Below, piece by piece: positions 8,335 through 17,633 of a DNA stretch of 64,000 nucleotides. Position 1 is the stretch's first letter; each line of letters starts with the position of its first letter. The stretch spans positions 21,652 to 85,651 of the forward strand of contig JAQWUY010000018.1 of the NCBI GenBank assembly GCA_029250225.1. The letters run 5' to 3'. Made by a program: the position numbers and the translations under genes. The notes below the pieces were generated by a model. That model ran no database searches. It was not told where the DNA came from and saw only the letters and a list, made by a program, of their open reading frames with translations. The DNA comes from Alphaproteobacteria bacterium. GTDB taxonomy: Bacteria; Pseudomonadota; Alphaproteobacteria; JAQWUY01.

Positions 8335-10311
8335 ATGAAATCACTACTAGATAAGTCTTTAATAAAAAAAAATGGGAATATTCAAAAGATTATTGACGGT
8401 GTTATTTGTGCACCAAAACCACAATCTTTATCACAACAATATTTATGGCAATCTCTAATCAATGAAAAAATTGATAATAAAACAGCTAAAAAATTAAATG
8501 ACGAACTAGATATTTTAAGAAAAAAATATGATTGTGGACTAATCGATGGTCCTGTACCATCATCACGCAAAGAATTAGTTTTAAAAGAATTAGATAACCT
8601 AAAAATTGATGCCTATATTGTTACAATAACTGATGAATTCCAAAGCGAATATATGCCTGATACAGCCCGCAGATTATATTGGTTAACTGGTTTTTCAGGT
8701 TCAGCAGGATTTGCTGTGATTGGTAAAACAAAATCTGCTATTTTTTCAGACGGAAGATATACCGTTCAAATGGCCGAACAAGTAGATACTAATGATTACG
8801 AATTATGTCATTCAGTTAAAGACCCTTTGGAAAAATGGGTTAACTCATCATATCAAAAAGGAAGTCGTATTGGATTTAATTCAACGACTATGTCCGATAA
8901 AAAAGCTAGGTTGATAAAAGACAAGCTAAAAAATATTGGTGTTGAGTTAGTACCAATTAACAAAGACCCTATTGATACTGTATGGAAAAATAAACCTGAA
9001 CGCCCAATTTCACCTATTCAAAAACACCCAATTAAATATGCTGGTGCTTCAACAAATGAAAAATATAAAAAATTAAAAAATATCCTAAAAAACAATAATG
9101 CTGATATAGCTATTTCTTGCCTGCCTGATTGTTTATGTTGGTTGTTCAATATTCGCGCCGGAGATGTACCATCTACGCCTTTTGTACAAGGTTATATGGC
9201 TATCACAAATGATGAAATACATTTATTTATAGATTTGTTAAAGCTTCCTAGTGATTTAAAATTGCCTGCCAAAATTCATTGTTTTGATAATTTTTATGAA
9301 TTCTTAAATACATTATCAGGTAAAACAGTATTATTAGATTCAGAAACTGCACCGTATAAAGCGGGGCAAATCCTAAGAGAGGTCGGAGCAATTATCATAG
9401 ATAAGATTGATATTTGTTTAATTCCAAAATCCTGTAAAAACGAAGTTGAAATTGCCGGTGCTAGACAAGCCCATATCGTTGATGGTGTTGCAATGGTTAA
9501 ATTTTTATACTGGATAGATAAAAATGTTAAAAGCGGAAAATTAACTGAATTATCTTGTGCTAAAAAATTAAACGAGATTCGCTTTGAGCATACTGATATG
9601 CGTGATTTATCATTTTATCCAATATCTGCATTTGGTTCTAATGGGGCAATATGTCATTATCGTGTAACAGAAAAAACTTCCAAGCCAATAACAATGAATG
9701 ATTTATACTTGATTGATTCAGGCGGACAGTATGAATATGGTACAACTGACATTACGCGAACAATTGCAATTGGTAAAATTAATAGTGAACAGCGTGATAG
9801 ATTTACTCGTGTTTTAAAAGGTTTAATTGCATTACATAAAATTAAATTTCCAGATGGTAGTTCAGGTATGAATCTAGATATTATAGCAAGACAATTTTTA
9901 TATGAAGGTGGTTTTAATTTTGAACACGGTACGGGTCACGGTGTTGGTAGTTATTTATCTGTTCACGAAGGGCCTGCTCAAATTTCAACGCGATCTAATT
10001 CGGTGCATTTAAAATCTGGAATGATATTTTCAAACGAGCCGGGGTATTATAAAAATGGCGAATATGGAATAAGAATTGAAAACTTATTTGTTGTTACCCA
10101 ACCTGATACATCTTGTGAAACACCTATGATGGGGTTTGAAAATCTTACTTGGTGTCCTATTGATAAAAAAGCTATTGATGTTTCAATGTTACAGGTTGAA
10201 GAACGAAAATGGTTAAATGATTATCATAAAACTACATTTGAAAAATTATCGCCACATATTGATGATGTTGATATTTTAAATTGGTTGAAAAATGCAACAC
10301 AAGAAATTTAA
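8335..10311 (+). CDS. pepP: Xaa-Pro aminopeptidase (M24B)
   Basis: This cytosolic metallopeptidase removes an N-terminal residue that precedes proline. The 658-residue, three-domain form resembles the long aminopeptidase P found in eukaryotes and many alphaproteobacteria: two creatinase-like N-terminal domains, then the pita-bread catalytic domain from about residue 370. The metal ligands are visible in order: two Asp in LIDSGGQYEYGTTDITRT, His in HGTGHGVGSYL, Glu in NEPGYY, and Glu in GIRIENLF. About 60 residues precede the usual start of the first domain and I cannot assign a role to them. It is divergent from putA, and together they suit growth on proline-rich peptides. Its stop codon overlaps the stop of the convergent ydcF gene. 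Confidence 0.93.
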   Translation: MKSLLDKSLIKKNGNIQKIIDGVICAPKPQSLSQQYLWQSLINEKIDNKTAKKLNDELDILRKKYDCGLIDGPVPSSRKELVLKELDNLKIDAYIVTITDEFQSEYMPDTARRLYWLTGFSGSAGFAVIGKTKSAIFSDGRYTVQMAEQVDTNDYELCHSVKDPLEKWVNSSYQKGSRIGFNSTTMSDKKARLIKDKLKNIGVELVPINKDPIDTVWKNKPERPISPIQKHPIKYAGASTNEKYKKLKNILKNNNADIAISCLPDCLCWLFNIRAGDVPSTPFVQGYMAITNDEIHLFIDLLKLPSDLKLPAKIHCFDNFYEFLNTLSGKTVLLDSETAPYKAGQILREVGAIIIDKIDICLIPKSCKNEVEIAGARQAHIVDGVAMVKFLYWIDKNVKSGKLTELSCAKKLNEIRFEHTDMRDLSFYPISAFGSNGAICHYRVTEKTSKPITMNDLYLIDSGGQYEYGTTDITRTIAIGKINSEQRDRFTRVLKGLIALHKIKFPDGSSGMNLDIIARQFLYEGGFNFEHGTGHGVGSYLSVHEGPAQISTRSNSVHLKSGMIFSNEPGYYKNGEYGIRIENLFVVTQPDTSCETPMMGFENLTWCPIDKKAIDVSMLQVEERKWLNDYHKTTFEKLSPHIDDVDILNWLKNATQEI

Positions 10312-10898
10312 TAAGATAATAAACTTAAAATACTAATTCTTAAAATAACTAATAAAGTTTTTAAATATTCAAATGTTAAAACAAATAATGTGCCTGGATA
10401 TGAATACCAACTTTTAATTTTAATATTATTGTTGTTAACTGGGTATGGTATTATCTTAATATTTGGCAATCTATGCCTAACCTCGTACATTGAACGGGGC
10501 ATATGAAATTTGCTAGTTATCAAATAAATTGATTTATAATTATTTTTTTTAATAAAATTAGCAACCTCTATAGCATTATCGAAAGTTGTTTTAGCTTGAT
10601 ATCCTAATATTATATTAGAATCATCATATTTGTTAAATGAGTTATTTTTTACAAAATTTAACAATTTTTTAATAGCCACTGATTTATGAACACCTGATAT
10701 AAACAATTTTTCTACTTTTTTATCATTAAGTATTTCAATACCTTTTTCAATTCTTCCTGACCCACCGGTTAAAACAACAGCAACATCAGCGGAAATTAAT
10801 TTAGGTTGTTCATACTTATTTATCGTATCAACAAAACCAGCTAGTCCAAAAAGAAAAGCAACTAATAATATTAGACAAAAATAAAATAATTTACGCAT
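10308..10898 (-). CDS. YdcF/ElyC-like DUF218 protein
   Basis: This is a 196-residue membrane-anchored protein of the DUF218 family. An N-terminal hydrophobic helix (about residues 3-22) is followed by the typical core: VVLTGGSGRIEKGIEIL, LFISGVHKS, and ITSKFHMPRSMYEV near the conserved nucleotide-binding-like site. Members take part in envelope carbon metabolism, for example ElyC in E. coli, but the reaction is not settled. It follows ftsE and ftsX with nine bases between ftsX and this gene, the order usual in alphaproteobacteria, so it is probably in the same operon. The plsC gene that often comes next is absent here. Confidence 0.85.
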   Translation of the reverse strand: MRKLFYFCLILLVAFLFGLAGFVDTINKYEQPKLISADVAVVLTGGSGRIEKGIEILNDKKVEKLFISGVHKSVAIKKLLNFVKNNSFNKYDDSNIILGYQAKTTFDNAIEVANFIKKNNYKSIYLITSKFHMPRSMYEVRHRLPNIKIIPYPVNNNNIKIKSWYSYPGTLFVLTFEYLKTLLVILRISILSLLSY

Positions 10899-10907
10899 AT
10901 AACAACA

Positions 10908-11783
10908 TTAAAATTCGATATTAAAAAATCTTTTTATTAAAGTTAATTTTACCGTAATTATACTAACTAAAAAGCTTAATATAACTACAACAGGAATTAC
11001 TCCAAAAATTAACAACCAATCATAAAAATGAAGTTCAAAATCAAAATTGTTAAAATATAAAATTGAATTTATTGATAACAACGCAACAAAAAATCCACAC
11101 AATGATGATTTAATTACAACACTCAATGCATAGGAAACAAACTCCTTGGCAATAAAACTATCCATAGCACCCATTAACATTAACATATTTAATGTTTTTA
11201 CATTCATCAACATTAATGCCCTTGTAAGGGTAACGGAAATAATCATACAACTAATTATGATTAATAAAACTATTGTATAAACTAGGCCATTGATTGTGTT
11301 AACTATTGAATTAACTCTATCACGCCAATCAGAAAAATCATCAACAATAATACTATCTGATATTTGTCCTAGTTGTGCTTTCAAAGAAACCGTATCAATT
11401 TGCAAATCATCAATTAATTTTACATCAATTATTCTTGGTATTGGAAATTCTACATTCCTAAGCCCACCGCCAAACCAAGGCAATAACATTTCAATTACTT
11501 CATCATTAGGTATTAAATTAACATCTTGTACACCATAATGCTGATTTAGAATTGTTATAGTCCTAGAAATTATATCATCATTTTGTTCACTATCTAAATT
11601 AGCATCTGGAATAATCTGAACTGTCATAGAGTTATTGATCCCGTCTGTCCATTTACTACCTATTTCATCAACGATATGTGCCACTGAAATAAATAAAACA
11701 GATAAAAAGACCATAAACCCGATTAATAAGGGTATAAATTTTGAAAAACTATTATTTTCTAGTTTAATTACAGAGCTTGACAT
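10908..11783 (-). CDS. ftsX: Cell division protein FtsX
   Basis: This is the membrane half of the FtsEX complex, which controls peptidoglycan hydrolases at the division septum. The 291-residue protein has a hydrophobic segment near residues 16-37, a periplasmic loop of about 140 residues, and three further membrane helices, the layout of FtsX. The sequence is divergent, and the assignment rests mainly on topology and on its place 19 bases behind ftsE. It lies between ftsE and the DUF218 gene on the same strand. Confidence 0.9.
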   Translation of the reverse strand: MSSSVIKLENNSFSKFIPLLIGFMVFLSVLFISVAHIVDEIGSKWTDGINNSMTVQIIPDANLDSEQNDDIISRTITILNQHYGVQDVNLIPNDEVIEMLLPWFGGGLRNVEFPIPRIIDVKLIDDLQIDTVSLKAQLGQISDSIIVDDFSDWRDRVNSIVNTINGLVYTIVLLIIISCMIISVTLTRALMLMNVKTLNMLMLMGAMDSFIAKEFVSYALSVVIKSSLCGFFVALLSINSILYFNNFDFELHFYDWLLIFGVIPVVVILSFLVSIITVKLTLIKRFFNIEF

Positions 11784-11802
11784 TTTAAACCTATTAACAT
11801 TT

Positions 11803-12483
11803 TTATTTTTCTAAAAACACACTATTATTTTCTATTACTAATTTAGGGTAATTTTTAGATTTAACTAAATTTTCATTGTGTGTTGCCATAATTATTGTTG
11901 TGCCCCTTTTATGTAACTGTTCGAACAATGAAAAAATTTTTTTTGCTGATACTTCATCAACTGAACCTGTCGGTTCATCAGCTAATATAATCTTTGGATT
12001 GGTAATAACAGAACGCGCAATAGATAACCTTTGTTGTTGTCCACCCGATAATATATCAGGATAAGAATCTATGTATTGTTTCAAACCAACCCATTTAACA
12101 ATTTGTGTGACTTTGCGAACAATTGTTTCTTCACTATCACCTTTTATTCTAAGAGGTAATGCCAAATTATCAAAAACATTCAAATGTTTTAATAACTTAT
12201 AATCTTGAAAAACGACTGAAATATTTTGACGGATAAGAGCAATTTCATTCCTAGAATATGAATCAACATCTTTGTCAAACATAAATAAATTACCATCTGT
12301 AATACGGTTACCAATGTACATTAATTTTAACAAACTTGTTTTACCCGCACCTGATTTACCAGTAAGAAAATAAAAGCCACCCTGTTTTATATCTATGTTC
12401 ACATTGTTTAATATAGAATTTGAAATTCCGTAACCAAACTTAACATTATGAAATCTAATTATTGATTTTTCTAAAATAGTCAT
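11803..12483 (-). CDS. ftsE: Cell division ATP-binding protein FtsE
   Basis: This is the ABC ATPase partner of FtsX. Its 226 residues contain all nucleotide-binding motifs: Walker A GKSGAGKT at about 42-49, a Q-loop in VVFQDYKLL, the signature LSGGQQQRLSIAR, Walker B IILADEPTGSVD and a final switch His in MATHNE. Length and motif spacing are normal for FtsE. It is the first gene of the ftsE-ftsX-ydcF run and is divergent from the zinc-ribbon gene at 12550. Confidence 0.95.
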   Translation of the reverse strand: MTILEKSIIRFHNVKFGYGISNSILNNVNIDIKQGGFYFLTGKSGAGKTSLLKLMYIGNRITDGNLFMFDKDVDSYSRNEIALIRQNISVVFQDYKLLKHLNVFDNLALPLRIKGDSEETIVRKVTQIVKWVGLKQYIDSYPDILSGGQQQRLSIARSVITNPKIILADEPTGSVDEVSAKKIFSLFEQLHKRGTTIIMATHNENLVKSKNYPKLVIENNSVFLEK

Positions 12484-12549
12484 TTAACAAATATAAATAA
12501 TTATGCTATAAATAACAAGACTACATTTAAATATTTTTTTGGATATAAT

Positions 12550-13161
12550 ATGCTCAAAATAACTTGCCCGTCTTGTCAAACAAAATACCAAGATAGTGAA
12601 AAATCAATTGCTATGGGTGATAGTGTTAAATGTTGTGTTTGTACTTATAACTGGATAATATCGGCTAGAAATTCAGTTTATAATGAAATTGATGACATTT
12701 TAAATTTTACTAAACCAAATAATACAAAACAAAAGAAACAATCTTTTTCAAATATCAGTTTTATGATATCGTCAGTAGTCTTATTATTTTCAGTTATTAT
12801 ATTAGCAAAAGATAGCATAGCAAAAACTTTTCCAGCGACACAAGATATTTATTACAATTTAGGTTTAATGAATCATCAAAAAATTAATGATAATGTTTTA
12901 TTAATTTTAACCAGTAATAATCAAAAAAAATCTGCAAAAAACTCTATGGTTTTAAAAGGAATAATTCATAACAAACTAAATAATACCTTAAAGAAACCAA
13001 CAATATTAGTAGAATTATTAAACAACAAAGGTAATTTAATTGAAAATCACCACATCAAACTCGATTTAGATTTGGCTATAAATCAATCAGAAGTATTTCG
13101 TATAGTAATACAAAACCCAACCCTAGGTACTGCATCTATTAAACTAAAATATATTAAATAA
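12550..13161 (+). CDS. MJ0042-type zinc-ribbon membrane protein
   Basis: The 203-residue protein begins with a zinc ribbon: CPSC at residues 6-9 and CCVC around 33-36, the MJ0042/zinc_ribbon_5 pattern. A low-complexity linker rich in Asn and Lys and one membrane helix (about residues 73-93) follow. The C-terminal 110 residues look like a small periplasmic beta domain (FxRIVIQNPTLGTASIKLKYIK-like end). Such proteins are regularly found beside ftsEX in alphaproteobacteria, and their function is not established. The divergent arrangement with ftsE is conserved, which hints at a link with cell division or the envelope. Confidence 0.85.
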   Translation: MLKITCPSCQTKYQDSEKSIAMGDSVKCCVCTYNWIISARNSVYNEIDDILNFTKPNNTKQKKQSFSNISFMISSVVLLFSVIILAKDSIAKTFPATQDIYYNLGLMNHQKINDNVLLILTSNNQKKSAKNSMVLKGIIHNKLNNTLKKPTILVELLNNKGNLIENHHIKLDLDLAINQSEVFRIVIQNPTLGTASIKLKYIK

Positions 13162-13246
13162 AAAATATTATCTATCTTGATTTTATTAATTATTTAATGT
13201 TAAATATACTCTCAAATAACAGTATTTAAAATTGATTGAGGATAAT

Positions 13247-13993
13247 ATGGCAGGTCATTCCAAATGGGCAAATATTCAACACCGAAAAGGTGCCCAAGAT
13301 AAAAAAAGAGCTGGTTTATTCGCTAAACTTGCAAAAGAAATATATGTAGCAGCAAAAATGGGTGGAGGCGATATTGACTCAAATCCCAGATTAAGATTAG
13401 CCGTAACAACTGCCCGCGGGCAATCAATGCCTAAGGACAATATTGAAAGAGCAATCAAAAAAGGTACCGGTGAGGGTAACGAAGGTGCAAACTTTGAAGA
13501 AATTCGTTATGAAGGATATGGAAACGATGGAATAGCTGTAATAGTTGAAACTATGACTGATAATCGTAACCGCACTGCATCAGAAATTCGTTCTACATTT
13601 ACAAAATATGGTGGTAATCTCGGGGAAACTGGTTCCGTTTCATTTAGTTTTAATCAATTAGGGGAAATAACACTAGATAGTTCAGTTGCAGACGAAGAAA
13701 CAATGCTCGAAGCAATAATGGAAGCCGGCGCAACAGATATGGAACAAGAAGGTGATGTATATATTATATATTGCGAAATGACTGAATTACACAATGTTTC
13801 AACTGCTTTAAATAATAAATTTGGTGAAATCAAATCAGCAAAAATAATTTGGCAACCAACAAATACCGTTGAACTTGATCTGGAACAAGCAAAAAAAGTT
13901 ATTAAGCTTGTTGATGTCCTAGAATGCCTAGACGATGTGCAATCTGTATATACAAATATGGATGTGTCAGATGAAATTGCAGAGCAATTATAA
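13247..13993 (+). CDS. yebC: YebC/PmpR family protein
   Basis: This 248-residue member of the YebC/TACO1 family starts [21 protein letters not shown], the family's signature. The family has been described as transcriptional regulators and, more recently, as factors that help ribosomes through difficult sequences. Other conserved parts are [29 protein letters not shown], and [16 protein letters not shown] with the acidic C-terminal domain after it. I start at the ATG at 13247, which follows a GAGGA, and not at the in-frame upstream codon at 13232, because homologues begin with MAGHSKW. In many alphaproteobacteria yebC is next to ruvC; here it is followed by folD. Confidence 0.95.
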   Translation: MAGHSKWANIQHRKGAQDKKRAGLFAKLAKEIYVAAKMGGGDIDSNPRLRLAVTTARGQSMPKDNIERAIKKGTGEGNEGANFEEIRYEGYGNDGIAVIVETMTDNRNRTASEIRSTFTKYGGNLGETGSVSFSFNQLGEITLDSSVADEETMLEAIMEAGATDMEQEGDVYIIYCEMTELHNVSTALNNKFGEIKSAKIIWQPTNTVELDLEQAKKVIKLVDVLECLDDVQSVYTNMDVSDEIAEQL

Positions 13994-14011
13994 TAAGAAT
14001 AAGGAGAGTTT

Positions 14012-14917
14012 ATGAGTAAAATTATTGATGGTAAAGCATTAGCAAAAAGCCTAAGGCAAGATATTAAAAGTGCTGTAAATGAAATAAAATCAGAATATAA
14101 TTATACCCCCGCTCTGGCCGTAGTATTGGTGGGTGAAAACCCTGCCTCAAAAGTATATGTCAATTCAAAAGCAAAGCAGACTGTTGAATGTGGTATGGAA
14201 TCTTTTGAATTTAAATTACCGGCTGACACTAGTGAACAAGATGTTCTTGCAAAAGTAGAAGAATTGAATAATGACCCGAAAGTTCACGGTATCTTAGTTC
14301 AATTACCATTGCCAAAACATATTAATGAAGAAAAAATAATAAATGCAATCGCTGTGGAAAAAGATGTAGATGGTTTCCAAATTATTAACTCTGGACAACT
14401 AGCAACAGGAACAGGAAGCCCATTAATAGCGTGTACTCCATATGGGTGTCTGATGATGTTACAAGATAAATACGGCAAAGATTTATCAGGTTTAAATGCG
14501 GTTGTAATTGGTCGTTCAAATATTGTTGGAAAACCAATGGCACAATTATTGCTTGATGCAAATGCAACTATTACAATTGTGCATTCAAGAACAAAAAACA
14601 TAGAAGAAATAACAAAACAAGCCGACATAGTAGTTGCAGCAGTAGGTAGACCAGAAATGGTAAAAGCTAGCTGGATTAAACAAGGTGCTACAATAATCGA
14701 TGTTGGTATTAACCGTATCGAAGTAGACGGAAAAGGTAAACTTGTCGGTGATGTTGATTTCGCTGATGTAGAGCCTGTGGCAGGAGCAATCACACCTGTA
14801 CCAGGTGGAGTTGGGCCGATGACTATTGCTGTGTTATTACATAATTCAATAGTTGCATCTTGTCGTCAAAACAACAAGCCTGTTCCTAAGATACTAGATA
14901 GATACAACAGATTTTAA
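14012..14917 (+). CDS. folD: Methylenetetrahydrofolate dehydrogenase / cyclohydrolase
   Basis: This is the bifunctional cytosolic enzyme of one-carbon metabolism that interconverts 5,10-methylene-, methenyl- and 10-formyl-tetrahydrofolate using NADP. At 301 residues it has normal length. The active-site lysine lies in [11 protein letters not shown], and other marks are [13 protein letters not shown], the KDVDGF segment, the nucleotide-binding [17 protein letters not shown] and the C-terminal [15 protein letters not shown]. An AAGGAGAG ribosome-binding site precedes the ATG. It sits 18 bases behind yebC on the same strand and is probably co-transcribed. Confidence 0.98.
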   Translation: MSKIIDGKALAKSLRQDIKSAVNEIKSEYNYTPALAVVLVGENPASKVYVNSKAKQTVECGMESFEFKLPADTSEQDVLAKVEELNNDPKVHGILVQLPLPKHINEEKIINAIAVEKDVDGFQIINSGQLATGTGSPLIACTPYGCLMMLQDKYGKDLSGLNAVVIGRSNIVGKPMAQLLLDANATITIVHSRTKNIEEITKQADIVVAAVGRPEMVKASWIKQGATIIDVGINRIEVDGKGKLVGDVDFADVEPVAGAITPVPGGVGPMTIAVLLHNSIVASCRQNNKPVPKILDRYNRF

Positions 14918-14946
14918 TATCTCGAAATTAATAATATTGATATATT

Positions 14947-17241
14947 TTACCAAGTATATTTTATACCTGACCAAATAGTACGGCCTTGTGAATTACTTGA
15001 ATCAATAGAAAAATTATCATCTTGTTTTTTATTAAACACATTTATCACATCAAGTGTTAATGCTAAGCCCTTAGCATCCTTTGGACTATAAATCAAATGT
15101 AAATCAAGATTTATATCACTATCAAATTTAGTTTTCTTATACTCATATGTTGGGCCAGTAAAATTACCACAAGCCGACTCATTACTACCACAATTAAATG
15201 ATTTTTTTGTATAACCATCATAACTAGATCTATAATGTATTGTATTACCAAATATTAAATTATACTTAGGAATATAAAAGTTTATATTCGCAGAACCACG
15301 AATTGGGCGAGAGTGATTTAATGCAGGCATATCATTAGTATTTATTAATTTACCATCAAAAATAATCTTTTTCCTAAAAATTTCTGGAATTATTTTATTC
15401 GATAACGAGTTATAATTTCTCGTAGATTTAGAATGAGATGTTTCCACATTCCAAGACATCAAAATTCCTTCTGAAACGATAATTGGTTTTAATCCATTCG
15501 CTTTGAAACTAAGAGTATGGCCTTTTGATTTACCTTTGTTATTTACTACATATCTACCATTTGCACCTTTTGTTTTTGCAAATTGTTTTTTACCGTGTCT
15601 ATATACACCTTGTAATGTAAATTCAACATTACCAATAGATTTTGTCATACCAAGATTCAATTCATCAGAATAAGGTGTTTCCAACTTTTTAAAATCAGTA
15701 AGAGAAGAACTTACACCTGTTAACCATCTAATAGGTTTTATTCTTGCATATCGAGTATTAGCAGAAATATTATCATTTAATACATAAGATAAAATGTTCG
15801 ATGAATAATAACGATTTACACCACCGAATATACGAGTTGTATTATCATATGTATATACACTAGATAATCTAGGAGCGATATTATTATTCTTTAATAATGA
15901 TGTACGATCAAACCTTAAACCAACAGTAGTTTCAAGTTTACCCATAGTCATTTTATCTTGAACATAAGCAGATAAAGCATTATCCTTTACATTAATTTTC
16001 TTAGCTTTATAAACAGTTTTATTAGTCAAAAATTGTTCTCTTACAATACAAGACGGATCATTAGGTACACAACGACCTTTCCAAAAAGCAGAAGATTCTG
16101 AATATTTTGCATTATTTTTATCAATTTTATATAAATTAGTAGATCTTCTTGACCTCTTTAATTTAGCCATTTTAGCATTAAATCTTTTTGATTTTTTCAT
16201 TCTAATAGCAGATCTTATGGTTTTAATATTAATATAAGTGTTTTCTGAAATATAATACAATGATGTATCTTTATCACGATTAAACTGGGCATCAGCAATA
16301 TCTAGACCCCAACCGAACGATAATTCGTGTTTAATACCTTTCTTATTGAAAGAAGGAGCTGAGTAATCTTGTTTTAAAGTAATAGTTTGCTTCTTGGTAT
16401 TCCACGCACCATAACCACCTTCATTAGAATATGCACCTGAACCCCAGTTTTTAGAACCGTGTTTCTGCCAAGCGAAATAATTATCGGCATCATATTTTAC
16501 TTTTTTATTACTTGATGAAAAACCAATTTTCGTAGTTACTGCATAATCTTTTACTTTATGTTTTAATTCACCATAAATATGATATTCACCGCCTTTAACA
16601 GTATAATCACTATTTTTAATTTTTTCCTTTAACATTCTTGCAGTATTTGTTGAATACTTAGCTGTTAATTTAAATTCTCGGCCTTTATCTGTTTTATAAA
16701 TACCTTTCGTAATATAATTATTAGAAATTTTATTTTGATGTCTTTTTCCGATTATATCGTTATCATATTCAGCTGTTGACTCTTTATGATTAATTACACC
16801 TAAAAATGAATATTTACGATTTACCGGTTTATTATACGATGCCGTAACATCTTTTTTAAATGTTTTAGATGATACATAAACGTTTGTTTTAAGCGTTTTT
16901 TTAGTATATAAAGGGTCAACTTTAAGTTTTTGATCTTTATCTACCGTATAAATACTTTTTGATATATAATTATTATCAACCATATTTTGGTTTTTATTGA
17001 TAATTATATTTTTATCATATTTTTTCTGTGATTTTTCTTTTTTGGTGAAACTTCCAGAATCAGAAGAATCATTTTTTAAAAGTTCAGGAATTTTAACATC
17101 TTGTTGAGAAAATACATGTTTATCCTTATCCGTAATTTGACTATAATTACGAATTTGGGTACTTTCCGATTGAATTGATGCCATTACCGGTAAGATAGAA
17201 CCTGTTAATACTATCATCGATAATAAATATTTATTGAACAT
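14947..17241 (-). CDS. Outer membrane receptor-like beta-barrel protein without a recognisable plug
   Basis: The 764-residue protein has a signal peptide (residues 1-21, ending PVMA). A Lys-, Asn- and Thr-rich region (about 24-210) follows, then a long barrel that ends RTIWSGIKYTW, a terminal aromatic as in TonB-dependent receptors. Segments such as NNNIAPRLSSVYTYD, ELNLGMTKSIGNVEFTLQGVYRHG and LTLDVINVFNKK are typical of that family's barrel. I cannot find the N-terminal plug fold or a clear TonB box. In its place is an internal duplication: residues about 75-115 and 159-197 share YD..II, QN, NNYI.K.IY and DK. An RBS AGGAG precedes the ATG. Decayed copies of this gene's start lie upstream. 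The ligand is unknown. Confidence 0.75.
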   Translation of the reverse strand: MFNKYLLSMIVLTGSILPVMASIQSESTQIRNYSQITDKDKHVFSQQDVKIPELLKNDSSDSGSFTKKEKSQKKYDKNIIINKNQNMVDNNYISKSIYTVDKDQKLKVDPLYTKKTLKTNVYVSSKTFKKDVTASYNKPVNRKYSFLGVINHKESTAEYDNDIIGKRHQNKISNNYITKGIYKTDKGREFKLTAKYSTNTARMLKEKIKNSDYTVKGGEYHIYGELKHKVKDYAVTTKIGFSSSNKKVKYDADNYFAWQKHGSKNWGSGAYSNEGGYGAWNTKKQTITLKQDYSAPSFNKKGIKHELSFGWGLDIADAQFNRDKDTSLYYISENTYINIKTIRSAIRMKKSKRFNAKMAKLKRSRRSTNLYKIDKNNAKYSESSAFWKGRCVPNDPSCIVREQFLTNKTVYKAKKINVKDNALSAYVQDKMTMGKLETTVGLRFDRTSLLKNNNIAPRLSSVYTYDNTTRIFGGVNRYYSSNILSYVLNDNISANTRYARIKPIRWLTGVSSSLTDFKKLETPYSDELNLGMTKSIGNVEFTLQGVYRHGKKQFAKTKGANGRYVVNNKGKSKGHTLSFKANGLKPIIVSEGILMSWNVETSHSKSTRNYNSLSNKIIPEIFRKKIIFDGKLINTNDMPALNHSRPIRGSANINFYIPKYNLIFGNTIHYRSSYDGYTKKSFNCGSNESACGNFTGPTYEYKKTKFDSDINLDLHLIYSPKDAKGLALTLDVINVFNKKQDDNFSIDSSNSQGRTIWSGIKYTW

Positions 17242-17310
17242 AAAAACTCAACACTCCTAAATAATAACTTTAAATAAATACTAAAATAATAATTCTGTTT
17301 TTTTGTGATT

Positions 17311-17425
17311 TAACTTATATCTATTCTTAAAACAGAATTTGTTAATATTATCGTTAGTACAAAATGTTTATTAAAAAATAAACCCTAATGCTTCCAAGCA
17401 ATAACTTTAAATAAATACTAAATTA
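17311..17425 (-). pseudogene. Decayed duplicate A of the receptor gene's leader, start and signal peptide
   Basis: Read on the minus strand, this stretch matches the functional start of the receptor gene. It has the same leader (TTTAGTATTTATTTAAAGTT, here at 17401-17422), the RBS region changed from TTAGGAGTG to TTGGAAGC, TTT in place of the ATG, and then about 50 bases that align without a gap to the signal-peptide codons (for example ATATTAACAAATTCTGTT against GTATTAACAGGTTCTATC). Stop codons have accumulated, so it cannot encode a signal peptide. I infer a fossil of a duplicated gene start. Confidence 0.65.
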
Positions 17426-17460
17426 CTAATTCTGCTTTTTTAAAAATTTTTTATTTTTTT

Positions 17461-17550
17461 ATTGTCTATTAAAACAGAACAGCTAATACTAAATGTTTAT
17501 AAAAATAAACTCTAATGCTCCTAAGCAACAATCTTAATAAATACTAAAAC
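17461..17550 (-). pseudogene. Decayed duplicate B of the receptor gene's start
   Basis: This is a third version of the same block. The leader is shortened (17529-17550), the Shine-Dalgarno-like TTAGGAGC is well preserved, and it is followed by ATTAGAGTTTATTTTTATAAACATTTAGTATTAG and a CTGTTCTGTTTTAAT end. Compared with duplicate A it lacks about 18 bases in the middle of the signal-peptide part. There is no start codon at the right place. It is closer to duplicate A than to the functional copy, which suggests successive tandem events. Confidence 0.55.
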
Positions 17551-17589
17551 AATGCTTTCAAAAAACAACTTTAAATAAATACTAAAACT
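17551..17589 (-). repeat. Truncated fourth copy of the receptor leader repeat
   Basis: The leader motif AACTTTAAATAAATACTAAA (plus-strand reading) occurs again at 17567-17587, followed by a degenerate GAAAGCATTG on the minus strand. The other exact or near copies are at 17265-17285, 17402-17422 and 17529-17548. This copy is cut off before any signal-peptide remnant. Confidence 0.55.
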
Positions 17590-17596
17590 TACCTAT

Positions 17597-17625
17597 ATAA
17601 TAACCTTTAATAGTAATTATGTCAA
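17597..17625 (-). promoter_or_regulatory. Near-consensus sigma-70 promoter for the receptor gene
   Basis: On the minus strand, TTGACA (17620-17625) and TATTAT (17597-17602) are 17 bases apart. The predicted start, near 17590, lies just ahead of the repeat block, so the mRNA would carry about 350 untranslated bases containing all the decayed copies before the ATG at 17241. The rest of the 559-bp gap up to aroC (17657-17800) is A/T-rich, and I see no gene there. Confidence 0.7.
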
Positions 17626-17633
17626 GGAAACCC

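Noticed and set aside
17263..17589. Repeated leader motif as a CRISPR-like or simple tandem array
   Set aside because: The copies are degenerate, unequally spaced and contain the RBS and signal-peptide codons of the adjacent gene; no conserved repeat with unique spacers is present.
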